DNA of 63,491 bases from CAZGHS01 sp964525495 (GTDB taxonomy: Bacteria > Patescibacteriota > Microgenomatia > JALYQM01): NCBI GenBank assembly GCA_964525495.1, contig CAZGHS010000008.1:1-63491 (forward strand). The letters run 5' to 3'. This document shows positions 1 to 7,281 of this stretch, piece by piece. The position numbers were made by a program, and so were the translations under genes. Within the stretch, counting starts at the first letter, position 1. Each line of letters starts with the position of its first letter. Below the pieces are notes generated by a model that made no database searches, was not told where the DNA came from, and saw nothing but the letters and a program-made list of their open reading frames with translations.

Positions 1-51
1 ATATATCGATGGATGTCGTACTACTCGTGTCATTACAATCGATTATATAGG

Positions 52-1389
52 TTACTCTGCCTTCTCTGAAAGCCGGTAATCTATGCGCTCCATATCGCGT
101 GGGAATAGCGCCGCTTCACGTACATTCCCCAGATTCAAAATCTGCATAGTGATACGTTCTGCTCCAAACGCAAATCCACCTTCTGGAGGTGCACCGTACT
201 TAAAGGCTTCAAGAAATAATCTAATATGGTCCGGATTCATCTTCCATTCCTCTACGTGCTTGAGCAACTGCTGGTAATCATTGATACGTCGTCCTCCAGA
301 AAGCCACTCAACACCACGACACAACAAATCCATACCTTCGTTAAACTCTGGATTCTCAGGGTTTGGATAGACGTAGAACGGCTTCTTGCGGGTAGGATAC
401 CCGTAGACAAACACGAGGTCTGATCCAGTCTCCTCTTTTACAATTCGACAAATCTCTCGCTCGTCTTCTGGATTCAAATCCTTCTCTTCACGAACATCTC
501 GACCTGTTTTATCAAAAATCTTTTGTTGAGCTTCGCGCAACGACATAGTCGGAGTCTTTTCCACAGTTGCAGGCACACTCACACCATACAGTGCAAGCTC
601 CTTCGAACATTTCTCAGTCACTTGTTGAAAAATATATTTCACAACTCCTTCAGCCATATCTCGCACGTCTTCCCACGACTCGATAAACCCCATCTCAGCA
701 TCAAGAGAAACGATTTCTGTTAAATGACGAGTAGTCATGGATGGTTCTGCACGAAACACTTTATTCACAGAGAAAACACGCTCAAATGCAGTCATGACAA
801 TCTGTTTATACAACTGAGGACTCTGAGTTAAATACGCCTTATGCTCGAAATAATTAACTTCAAACACTTCAGCGCCACCCTCTGCAGTTGCCGGAGCAAT
901 CGCCGGAGCTTGGAACTCAAAAAACTCATGCTGTTTCAAATATTCACGAAAGGAATCAATAACCACAGCCTGTACTTTAAAAATTGCCTGCACTCTGGGA
1001 TGACGCATCGTAAGAGCACGATGATCCAATAAAGTCGGCAACTCCAGATCAAGTTCAGCTTTGCCCATATCAAATGGAAGCGGCTCAGATTTTGCAAGCA
1101 CGGTGTACTCTTCGACATCTACTTCGTAGCGTCCAGTATCTAAGTCCGGGTTAATCGATCGTTCANNNNNNNNNNCATTACGCTCTTTTACTGTACCCAC
1201 GATTTGAACCACATCTTCCTTACCCAAGTCAGCCATTTTTTGAAAACCAACCAACTGCACTATTCCAGAACGATCGCGCAAATCGATAAAAGTAAGCTTA
1301 CCGTGGTCGCGCTTGTTATCTACCCAACCTTTAAGTAAAACTTTCTCACCAACCTTAGATACTGTCTCTCTCGCAAGTAAACGCTGCAT
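52..1389 (-). CDS. aspS: Aspartyl-tRNA synthetase, archaeal type
   Basis: Class II synthetase that charges tRNA-Asp; archaeal-type enzymes are often non-discriminating and may also load tRNA-Asn. About 445 residues: an N-terminal OB-fold anticodon-binding domain (to ~100, GWVDNKRDHGKLTFIDLRD), then the catalytic core with motif 2 (FRAEPSMTTRHLTE, ~215) and motif 3 (GGFAFGAERITMQIL, ~415). The length and the absence of the large insertion domain of bacterial AspRS indicate the archaeal type. The ATG at 1389 lies 7 nt after AAGGAGG (1397-1403). Ten Ns interrupt codons ~72-75; the frame continues across them, but the true gap length is unknown. Expression is probably controlled by the T-box leader just upstream. 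Confidence 0.95.
   Translation of the reverse strand: MQRLLARETVSKVGEKVLLKGWVDNKRDHGKLTFIDLRDRSGIVQLVGFQKMADLGKEDVVQIVGTVKERNXXXXERSINPDLDTGRYEVDVEEYTVLAKSEPLPFDMGKAELDLELPTLLDHRALTMRHPRVQAIFKVQAVVIDSFREYLKQHEFFEFQAPAIAPATAEGGAEVFEVNYFEHKAYLTQSPQLYKQIVMTAFERVFSVNKVFRAEPSMTTRHLTEIVSLDAEMGFIESWEDVRDMAEGVVKYIFQQVTEKCSKELALYGVSVPATVEKTPTMSLREAQQKIFDKTGRDVREEKDLNPEDEREICRIVKEETGSDLVFVYGYPTRKKPFYVYPNPENPEFNEGMDLLCRGVEWLSGGRRINDYQQLLKHVEEWKMNPDHIRLFLEAFKYGAPPEGGFAFGAERITMQILNLGNVREAALFPRDMERIDYRLSEKAE
1166..1175. other. Assembly gap (10 Ns) inside aspS
   Basis: A run of ten Ns interrupts aspS between VGTVKERN and INPDLDTG. The reading frame happens to continue, but ten is a typical placeholder and the real length may differ. 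Confidence 0.99.
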
Positions 1390-1396
1390 ATGTAAG

Positions 1397-1585
1397 CCTC
1401 CTTAAATATAAAAAACACCCTTACAAAACTACCATCATTGATAATTTTGTAAGGGCGCTATTTGATTGGCGCGGTGCCACCTTACTTTGATCTTATTTAT
1501 AGCGATAACGGGCGTCACCGGAGGGTTCTACTCAGTTTCCCTTTCTTCCCTCTGCTCCCCTGTGTCGCAGGATCATCGCGTTTCT
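1397..1585 (-). promoter_or_regulatory. T-box leader (tRNA-sensing) of aspS
   Basis: Read on the minus strand, the leader has the T-box bulge sequence TGGCACCGCG (1479-1470). It is followed by an intrinsic terminator with arms CCCTTACAAAA / TTTTGTAAGGG and a T-run (about 1455-1408), then the aspS Shine-Dalgarno. The base before ACC in the bulge (TGGC) would pair with a G discriminator, as in tRNA-Asp. A 7-bp helix (GCGATGA with TTATCGC, 1578-1502) closes a Stem-I-like domain containing GAC at 1516-1514, an Asp codon that could be the specifier. T-boxes raise synthetase expression when uncharged tRNA accumulates. The T-box and terminator are clear; the specifier assignment is inference. Confidence 0.9.
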
Positions 1586-1591
1586 AAATGG

Positions 1592-1600
1592 ATTATATCA
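1592..1600 (-). promoter_or_regulatory. Extended -10 promoter of the T-box/aspS transcript
   Basis: TGATATAAT on the minus strand (TG at 1600-1599, TATAAT at 1597-1592) is an extended -10 element. No good -35 is visible. It overlaps the 3' end of the upstream 625-aa gene. Confidence 0.7.
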
Positions 1601-3475
1601 CACCCTACGCTTTTCACTGGAAAAATATGGAGCATACATTGATTCAAATTCACGAACCACTCCACGACACGAAGCCGTATTACCAGATCTAGATCGAATA
1701 CATTCCAAAGCCATCAAATACAAGTAATAACGACCATGAAAAGTTTTCAATCGCTGAAACTTACTAACAAGTGGCTCTATCTCACCAACATCGATAATCT
1801 CTAAATAGGTGTGATCATGAAGTATATACATCGGATCTTCCACTATATGATTCGAAGAATCTGGATGATAAATACTGGCGACAAAGGGAAGTCGTTCTCC
1901 AGTCAACTCACCTCTAGACCACTGAAGGCGAGCCGCAACATCAATCAAACAAGCTTCACGAGGAATATACAAAGGCCAACGACCATTCCACCCATAGAGA
2001 TACAGTCGCATCAGGTTTCGTCCTGACTCTTCATCAAATATTTTTAACTGCAAACTCGGATGCAAATCATTGGCAAAAATAATAGAGAAATAATAATCAT
2101 AACGCGCCATAAGTTGTTGACGGGCATAATTTTCAGACTCATTACGATTCTCCTTCACAATATCATCAAGCGGAATATACATCCATTCATTTTGTGGTGT
2201 ATAAGAAATAAACCGGCCACGAAGCCCAGCGCCTCGCCATACTCGAATTTCATCATGATCGACATCAGGATGATGTGTAATCGGATGACGGTTACTAGCA
2301 TCAATCGACCGAGCATTAAATGAACACCGAGCCAGATATGATCGAAGTAGATCCTGTGCATCTTCATTTTCACAACGACAATAAATACTCGGAGCAAACG
2401 CCTGACGAGGAGATTCACCAATTGCAGAAATACGCTGCCATGACTCATAAAGTGACGGTTGCTCATAGCGAAAAGAAAAAAGGTCTTCGACTGAACCACG
2501 ATCTTCACGGTGTTGTGAATGATGTTGTTTGTATCGAATAAAAAATCCCAAATGAGAATCGCTAAACAGCTCTGCAAGCTCCTCTTGGAACAATGCTTCA
2601 TCACTAATAAATTGAGAACGCTGCAAGGAAATCTGTTCATACTCCTCTGGGTATGCATAATAAAAAAGATTATCAAGAGTCTGCGCGCTATTATCTATGC
2701 GTAACTCAAGAAGTAGTTTAGCAAACCGATTGAGATATTCTCGTGCCTTAGCTTTTTGTCTTTCAGGAGCAGTAAGCTCTCCTTTACTAGGTAAATATTG
2801 AATAGTCGCAGCATTAGACGCAAGATCACCACCAAGTTTCAATGCAAGTACAATTGGATCCTTTGCAAGCAACGCTACTTGCTCCTTCGTAACATATGCC
2901 TCTCTTTCATCTGTATCTATTTTGGAGATCTCACCAGAACTTAGGTAAGACATTGCCTGAGAAATGGTAAGTACCGTCGTGCCAAATTGTCTTACTATTA
3001 CATCCTCTGTATCAACCTTGTCTTCAATATTGTCGTGCAAAAAAAGCGCTACCGTGTGATATCGATTATAAAGACGCTTTGTCTCTGAATTGAGAAGTAC
3101 TTCGTCCGGCTCATAGCGATAAATACGCGCAAAATCTTCAAGCGTTACAATTGCATCCATAGAACCAGGTGGCTCTAAACCTGTTAAACGCAAAAACGAA
3201 TCCAAAGGGTGAATACTATAAGGAATCCCATTACCCCGTTTTTTGCCGTCCATACGATCTAAAACATGATTAACACCTCGCATAGCAAATGCAAAATCAT
3301 CATCATCTTCATAGTACTTTCGTAAGATTATTTCTGTATAAAAGGCAGTGGCGTATTCTGGAGAATGAAAACGGGAATCAATCGAAGAATTATCAAAAAC
3401 ATCTTTAAAGAAAGCGGCCTGCTCTAATTCAGAATTGTTAAAAGAAACGACCCGAGACTCGCTTATTGCTACCAT
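1598..3475 (-). CDS. Divergent RelA/SpoT-like (RSH) protein
   Basis: A 625-residue protein whose N-terminal half aligns by eye with the HD hydrolase domain of the canonical Rel in this window (7282-9366). It has PYSIHP (~85-90), LHDNIED (146-152), KLGGDLASN (213-221) and the shared YAYPEEYEQI (273-282; YPKDYEHI in Rel). The HD metal-ligand residues therefore look intact. The middle (~340-470) shows no recognisable synthetase motifs. Residues ~490-561 resemble a decayed TGS domain (PLYIPREACLIDVAARL, then YILHDHTYLEIID). The C-terminus is helical, without the CC/ACT domains. A (p)ppGpp-hydrolase-like or regulatory role is inferred. It lies directly upstream of the aspS T-box unit. Confidence 0.75.
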   Translation of the reverse strand: MVAISESRVVSFNNSELEQAAFFKDVFDNSSIDSRFHSPEYATAFYTEIILRKYYEDDDDFAFAMRGVNHVLDRMDGKKRGNGIPYSIHPLDSFLRLTGLEPPGSMDAIVTLEDFARIYRYEPDEVLLNSETKRLYNRYHTVALFLHDNIEDKVDTEDVIVRQFGTTVLTISQAMSYLSSGEISKIDTDEREAYVTKEQVALLAKDPIVLALKLGGDLASNAATIQYLPSKGELTAPERQKAKAREYLNRFAKLLLELRIDNSAQTLDNLFYYAYPEEYEQISLQRSQFISDEALFQEELAELFSDSHLGFFIRYKQHHSQHREDRGSVEDLFSFRYEQPSLYESWQRISAIGESPRQAFAPSIYCRCENEDAQDLLRSYLARCSFNARSIDASNRHPITHHPDVDHDEIRVWRGAGLRGRFISYTPQNEWMYIPLDDIVKENRNESENYARQQLMARYDYYFSIIFANDLHPSLQLKIFDEESGRNLMRLYLYGWNGRWPLYIPREACLIDVAARLQWSRGELTGERLPFVASIYHPDSSNHIVEDPMYILHDHTYLEIIDVGEIEPLVSKFQRLKTFHGRYYLYLMALECIRSRSGNTASCRGVVREFESMYAPYFSSEKRRV

Positions 3476-3571
3476 AAAAACATACTACTTGCGTTTATGA
3501 TGACCGTGTTGTAAACTACGTCCGTTAATTGATAATTATAGTTGTAAAAAACAGTATATAGAAATACAGGT

Positions 3572-3599
3572 TTGACAGCAAGTAATCAAATAAGATAAA
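3572..3599 (+). promoter_or_regulatory. Possible promoter for the 3787 leader
   Basis: TTGACA (3572-3577) and GATAAA (3594-3599) are separated by 16 nt. A second perfect -10, TATAAT at 3643-3648, lacks a convincing -35 but would start a shorter transcript near 3655. Which one is used cannot be decided by eye. Confidence 0.4.
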
Positions 3600-3654
3600 A
3601 ATTTAAGTGCTTATGAAACAAATCAATCCGTCCCTCCATTCATATAATCATATT

Positions 3655-3772
3655 CATTGCTTTAATACCCGGATGATTGTGCTTTGGCATTCGGAACTCC
3701 TGGAGGGGGAATAAGCACAAATTAATATTTTTAAGATTAAAAACCCCTCCACAAGAGGGGTTTTTTAGTTAG
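3655..3772 (+). promoter_or_regulatory. Attenuator-like structured leader
   Basis: This is the main content of the 311-bp gene-free stretch 3476-3786. An intrinsic terminator (CCCCTC, 5-nt loop, GAGGGG, then TTTTTT; 3744-3766) ends only ~10 nt before the GAAAGGA ribosome site of the 61-aa gene. Upstream, TTGTGCTT...AAGCACAA (about 3677-3720) closes a hairpin holding GGAGGGG (3702-3708), which is complementary to the terminator's 5' arm CCCCTCC (3744-3750). The two pairings are mutually exclusive, as in an attenuator. It could also be a free-standing small RNA. Confidence 0.6.
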
Positions 3773-3786
3773 AAAGGACAAATTAT

Positions 3787-3972
3787 ATGGCATCACCAGA
3801 AAAAGGTAGCAAGGAATACGCACTATTATTACAAAGATATATAGATAACCAGCAGGCTATCATTAAAGCAACAGGAAAACCTTCATCAGAACTTTATGAG
3901 AGGGTCAAGCCCCAGATTGAAGAAGCAAAGAGAATAGCGCCACCAAGAAATCCTAAACGTGAAACGAACTAA
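3787..3972 (+). CDS. Small orphan protein, 61 aa
   Basis: No family is recognised. The protein is hydrophilic and Lys/Glu/Pro-rich, predicted largely helical (LLLQRYIDNQQAIIKATG) with a basic tail (PPRNPKRETN), and has no signal or membrane segment. GAAAGGA lies 9 nt before the ATG. It is preceded by an attenuator-like leader and ends convergently, one base from the cca stop codon. It belongs with the other small accessory genes of the window by size, strong ribosome site and structured surroundings. Confidence 0.65.
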   Translation: MASPEKGSKEYALLLQRYIDNQQAIIKATGKPSSELYERVKPQIEEAKRIAPPRNPKRETN

Positions 3973-3973
3973 G

Positions 3974-5374
3974 CTATAACTCTTTAGTTCGCTGCTCTAA
4001 ATATTCCTTCGTATTTTTTGAGGGATCATCGAGCACCTCTTCAAATAATTGGTTCAAAACCTGCCCTATTTTTGGACCAGGTGTAATACCCAAAATTCTC
4101 ATCACATCTTTTCCATCAATCGCCAAATCTTTCACCGTAAACGTCGGCATCAACAACTGTTCTATCCGCTTCTTAAATTCTTTCAGCCTCCACCCTTCAG
4201 CCTGTTTTGTACCAGAACCAAGTCGATCCCCGATCCGCAGATCAACCATGTCCTGGATATTGTCGACTCCTACCTTATGGATAAACCGTCGTACAGCAGA
4301 ATCCGTTTGAATCGTATCAACAGAAAACATATGATAACGCACTAAAGTATACAGTTTTGCTCGATCTTTCTTAGATAAATGCAACCGATATACAATTAGA
4401 TTTATCATTTTTCCACCAACAATATCGTGGTTATAAAACGTATTAATCCCGTCTCGCACCTCATGAGTCACAGGCTTCCCAATATCATGCAAAAGTGCTG
4501 CCAGTCGCACTACTGGATCCGGAGAAGGACAATGCTTGAGTGCCATCATGCTGTGTTCAAACACATCATACATATGATGCCCACGTTGATCCATCCCACG
4601 ACCAGCTACTAATTCAGGAAAAATATATTCGAGTAAACCAACTGCATCCATCATCTGAAAACCCTCATACGCACGGTCAGTTTTCAAAATCTTCCACAGT
4701 TCATCTCGGATACGTTCACCAGAAATATGTCGAATATTCTCAGCTTTCTCTCTAATTGCCAAAATAACTTGATCATCAATATCAAAACCAAGCTGGGCAT
4801 GAAAACGCACAGCACGCAACATACGTAACGCATCTTCATGGAAACGAGCGCTCGCTTCTCCAACAGTTCGAATCAATTCACTTTGTAAGTCAACTAGACC
4901 GCCATACGGGTCCACTATTACATAATCCCCGACCTTCAAATGTACAAATTCCGAATCATCAACAGCAATATCATTAAACTTCATAGCAATCGCATTAATA
5001 GTAAAATCGCGCCGCTGCAAATCATCGCGCACGGTCTTTCCCCATTCCACTTTGTCAGGTCGACGAAAATCTGAATACTCTCCCTCACTCCTATACGTCG
5101 TGACATGCACTACTTCTTTAACCTCCCCCTCACCTTCGCCCAACCGCACCACAACCCCTACAGTTCCAAACGAATTGTCATAAAAACAATCTTCCCCAAA
5201 TACTTCTTGAGTTTGCTCAGGAGTCGCATTCGTCGTCAAATCCCAGTCCTGCGGCTGAGTTCCCATCAACGCATCGCGTACAGAACCTCCCACAACATAA
5301 GCCTCGTACCCCGCACCGACTATTCGAGCGTATACATCACATACATATTTTGGAATCACCACATCATGTTTCAT
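3974..5374 (-). CDS. cca: CCA-adding tRNA nucleotidyltransferase (HD-type)
   Basis: Adds or repairs the 3' CCA of tRNAs, needed here because the tRNA-Cys gene does not encode it. 466 residues: nucleotidyltransferase head (YVVGGSVRDALMG, then DWDLTTNA), neck region with RRDFTINAIAM and DPYGGLVDL, RNA-binding helices, and a C-terminal HD domain (LAALLHDIGKP). I start at the ATG at 5374; upstream in-frame codons would overlap recJ and are not family-like. A TATACT box 8 nt before this ATG suggests a leaderless mRNA. It is divergent from recJ. Confidence 0.93.
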   Translation of the reverse strand: MKHDVVIPKYVCDVYARIVGAGYEAYVVGGSVRDALMGTQPQDWDLTTNATPEQTQEVFGEDCFYDNSFGTVGVVVRLGEGEGEVKEVVHVTTYRSEGEYSDFRRPDKVEWGKTVRDDLQRRDFTINAIAMKFNDIAVDDSEFVHLKVGDYVIVDPYGGLVDLQSELIRTVGEASARFHEDALRMLRAVRFHAQLGFDIDDQVILAIREKAENIRHISGERIRDELWKILKTDRAYEGFQMMDAVGLLEYIFPELVAGRGMDQRGHHMYDVFEHSMMALKHCPSPDPVVRLAALLHDIGKPVTHEVRDGINTFYNHDIVGGKMINLIVYRLHLSKKDRAKLYTLVRYHMFSVDTIQTDSAVRRFIHKVGVDNIQDMVDLRIGDRLGSGTKQAEGWRLKEFKKRIEQLLMPTFTVKDLAIDGKDVMRILGITPGPKIGQVLNQLFEEVLDDPSKNTKEYLEQRTKEL

Positions 5375-5382
5375 ATGGCTTA

Positions 5383-5388
5383 AGTATA
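5383..5388 (-). promoter_or_regulatory. -10 box of cca (leaderless)
   Basis: TATACT on the minus strand with 8 nt to the cca ATG places the transcription start at or next to the start codon. No ribosome binding site fits between. Confidence 0.55.
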
Positions 5389-5438
5389 CCAAAAACAATA
5401 TTTGACTTTTTACTGAGACATGTTTAGATATAAGGATC

Positions 5439-7118
5439 ATGAGAGAAAAGTTTTGGAACATACTACACAAAGAAAAAAAATCTCCAGGCACAGTCCAGGA
5501 TATTTTGAACATAATTTTCAAGAACCGTTCTCTTACAAGCACAGATTCTATCCAAACATTCCTGACACCAAGTCTCAATTCAATTAACTTTAATATCGGA
5601 GACATGGATAAAGTCGTCCAGCGTCTCGTCCAGGCAATTGAAAAAAAAGAAAAAATAATTGTCTACGGAGACTATGATGCAGATGGCGTCACGGCTACTG
5701 CCATTATGTGGGAAGGTTTACACTCACTCGGTGCAAATGCTAAACCATATATTCCTCACCGCGAACGCGAAGGCTACGGCATGTCCATCTACGGCATCGA
5801 TTATTTAAAAGAGACTGAGCAAGCAGAACTAATCATTACAGTTGACCAAGGCATCAGTGCAAAAAAACAAATTGCCTACGCACAACAAAAAGGCATAGAA
5901 GTTATCGTCACGGATCACCATCACAAGCCAGCCGAGCTTCCTGAAAATTGTCTCATCGTACATGACCACCATGTCTGTGGCGCAGCTGTTGCTTGGAAAG
6001 TTATCACACAGCTACTTCGCCATTATGATATTGAGAAGGGTACGGAACTCCCAGTACTTAGCAAAAAATTATTAGAACTCGTTGCGATCGGACTCGTCTG
6101 CGATCTCATACCACTCCAAGGCGAAGCACGAACACTCGTTTCCTACGGACTCGAAGAACTCAAGCACTCCACTCGCCCAGGCATCCAAGCACTCGCTAAA
6201 TTAACCTCGTTTGATTTAAAAACCATGCAAACCTACCACATTGGATATGTAATTGGCCCACGCATCAACGCAACAGGGAGGCTCGAACACGCGATCGATT
6301 CTCTCCGACTGCTCTGCACCAAAAATCCAGAAAAAGCCATGGAATTAGCAGAAAAAATTAACTCAATCAACGGCGAGCGTAAAGAAATAACTCAGACTCT
6401 AATCGACGAAGCTAAAAAACAGGCACAACAGCAAAAACAATACAACATGCTCATTATCGGAGACCCCACTTGGAATCCAGGTATCATCGGGCTCGTTGCG
6501 TCACGCATGATCGAAGAATTCTATAAACCAACCATCGCATGGGGAGCAAACGCCGACAACCCCGATCTATTCAAAGCCTCGGCTCGCTCGATTAAAGGAT
6601 TCAATATAATTGAAGCAATTGGCCAGTCAGGGAATCACCTCATAAACTTTGGCGGACACCCGATGGCTGCAGGATTTTCATTCACTCCCGCCGCTCTCAA
6701 AGAATTTTCACAATCTATCAGAGGCTATGCAGCGCCACACATAACCGAAGATATGCTGACGCCTTCCATAGATATTGACTGTCCTTTATCACTATCTCTA
6801 GCATCCACAGATTTATATAAAGAAATCCAAAAACTCAAACCTTTTGGCACACAAGCGGACGAACCATTATTTGCTTCAAAAAATGTCGAAGTAGTAGACT
6901 GTCGAGCACTCGGATCCGAAAACAAGCATCTTAAACTTAAAGTCACGGAGAAAGAAACATCGCAAAAACCATTTGAAGCCATCGCATTTAACTTCGGGGA
7001 ATACTCAGCCAAAATCAGACCAGGAACACAAGTCGATCTTGCCTTCCATCTCGATCTCAACGAATGGAACGGACGACAGACATTGCAACTCAAAGTTCGC
7101 GACATGAAAGTAGCGTAA
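5439..7118 (+). CDS. recJ: Single-strand-specific exonuclease RecJ
   Basis: 5'-3' ssDNA exonuclease of recombination and mismatch repair. 559 residues with DHH-family motifs in order: VYGDYDADGVTATA (~75), TVDQGIS (~130), VTDHHHKP (~155), the DHHA1 motif GGHPMAAGFSF (~408), then a C-terminal OB-fold-like region. The start at 5439 follows AAGGATC closely. It diverges from cca over 64 bp and is followed by a structured repeat before rel. Confidence 0.95.
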   Translation: MREKFWNILHKEKKSPGTVQDILNIIFKNRSLTSTDSIQTFLTPSLNSINFNIGDMDKVVQRLVQAIEKKEKIIVYGDYDADGVTATAIMWEGLHSLGANAKPYIPHREREGYGMSIYGIDYLKETEQAELIITVDQGISAKKQIAYAQQKGIEVIVTDHHHKPAELPENCLIVHDHHVCGAAVAWKVITQLLRHYDIEKGTELPVLSKKLLELVAIGLVCDLIPLQGEARTLVSYGLEELKHSTRPGIQALAKLTSFDLKTMQTYHIGYVIGPRINATGRLEHAIDSLRLLCTKNPEKAMELAEKINSINGERKEITQTLIDEAKKQAQQQKQYNMLIIGDPTWNPGIIGLVASRMIEEFYKPTIAWGANADNPDLFKASARSIKGFNIIEAIGQSGNHLINFGGHPMAAGFSFTPAALKEFSQSIRGYAAPHITEDMLTPSIDIDCPLSLSLASTDLYKEIQKLKPFGTQADEPLFASKNVEVVDCRALGSENKHLKLKVTEKETSQKPFEAIAFNFGEYSAKIRPGTQVDLAFHLDLNEWNGRQTLQLKVRDMKVA

Positions 7119-7121
7119 AGA

Positions 7122-7250
7122 TCTCAAAACCGCTGTAGGCATATTTTTACAGTCGACCTTCTTTGTCATACAATCGGCAAAGCAGAGTTTCTACGCGCAT
7201 GTATTGCGCGAAACGTGTCGACGTAAAATATGTCAAAGTAGGTTTTGAGA
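7122..7250 (+). repeat. Structured intergenic repeat, copy 1
   Basis: 129 bp between recJ and rel. The outer arms TCTCAAAACC / GGTTTTGAGA and the inner arms (GCATATTTTTAC, GTCGAC) / (GTCGAC, GTAAAATATG) make a long imperfect palindrome. This encloses two small hairpins (CTTTG...CAAAG with loop CATACAAT, and CGCGCA...TGCGCG). A second copy lies at 41089-41197 in the same orientation, sharing GTCGACCTTCT, CATACAAT, CTACGCG and GTGTCGACGTAAAATAT. The rel -35 box sits in the right outer arm. Function is unknown. Confidence 0.8.
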
Positions 7251-7272
7251 CTACTTCTAATTGGTATATAAT
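7245..7272 (+). promoter_or_regulatory. Promoter of rel
   Basis: TTGAGA (7245-7250) and TATAAT (7267-7272) are spaced by 16 nt. The start is predicted at about 7279, 2-3 nt before the ATG at 7282, so the mRNA is essentially leaderless. The -35 is the last part of the structured repeat. Confidence 0.7.
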
Positions 7273-7281
7273 TACCCTGCT

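Noticed and set aside
2155..2676. Additional protein antisense or out of frame to the 625-aa gene
   Set aside because: A shadow frame of the real gene with no ribosome site or protein-like pattern.
3533..3545. TAATTGATAATTA shared between 3.53 kb and 48.62 kb as a repeat
   Set aside because: Very AT-rich and short; part of it is simply a -35 box at 48628, so chance similarity is likely.
5375..5605. 77-residue N-terminal extension of the CCA-adding enzyme
   Set aside because: It overlaps recJ and its promoter, has no family resemblance, and the -10 box lies inside it.
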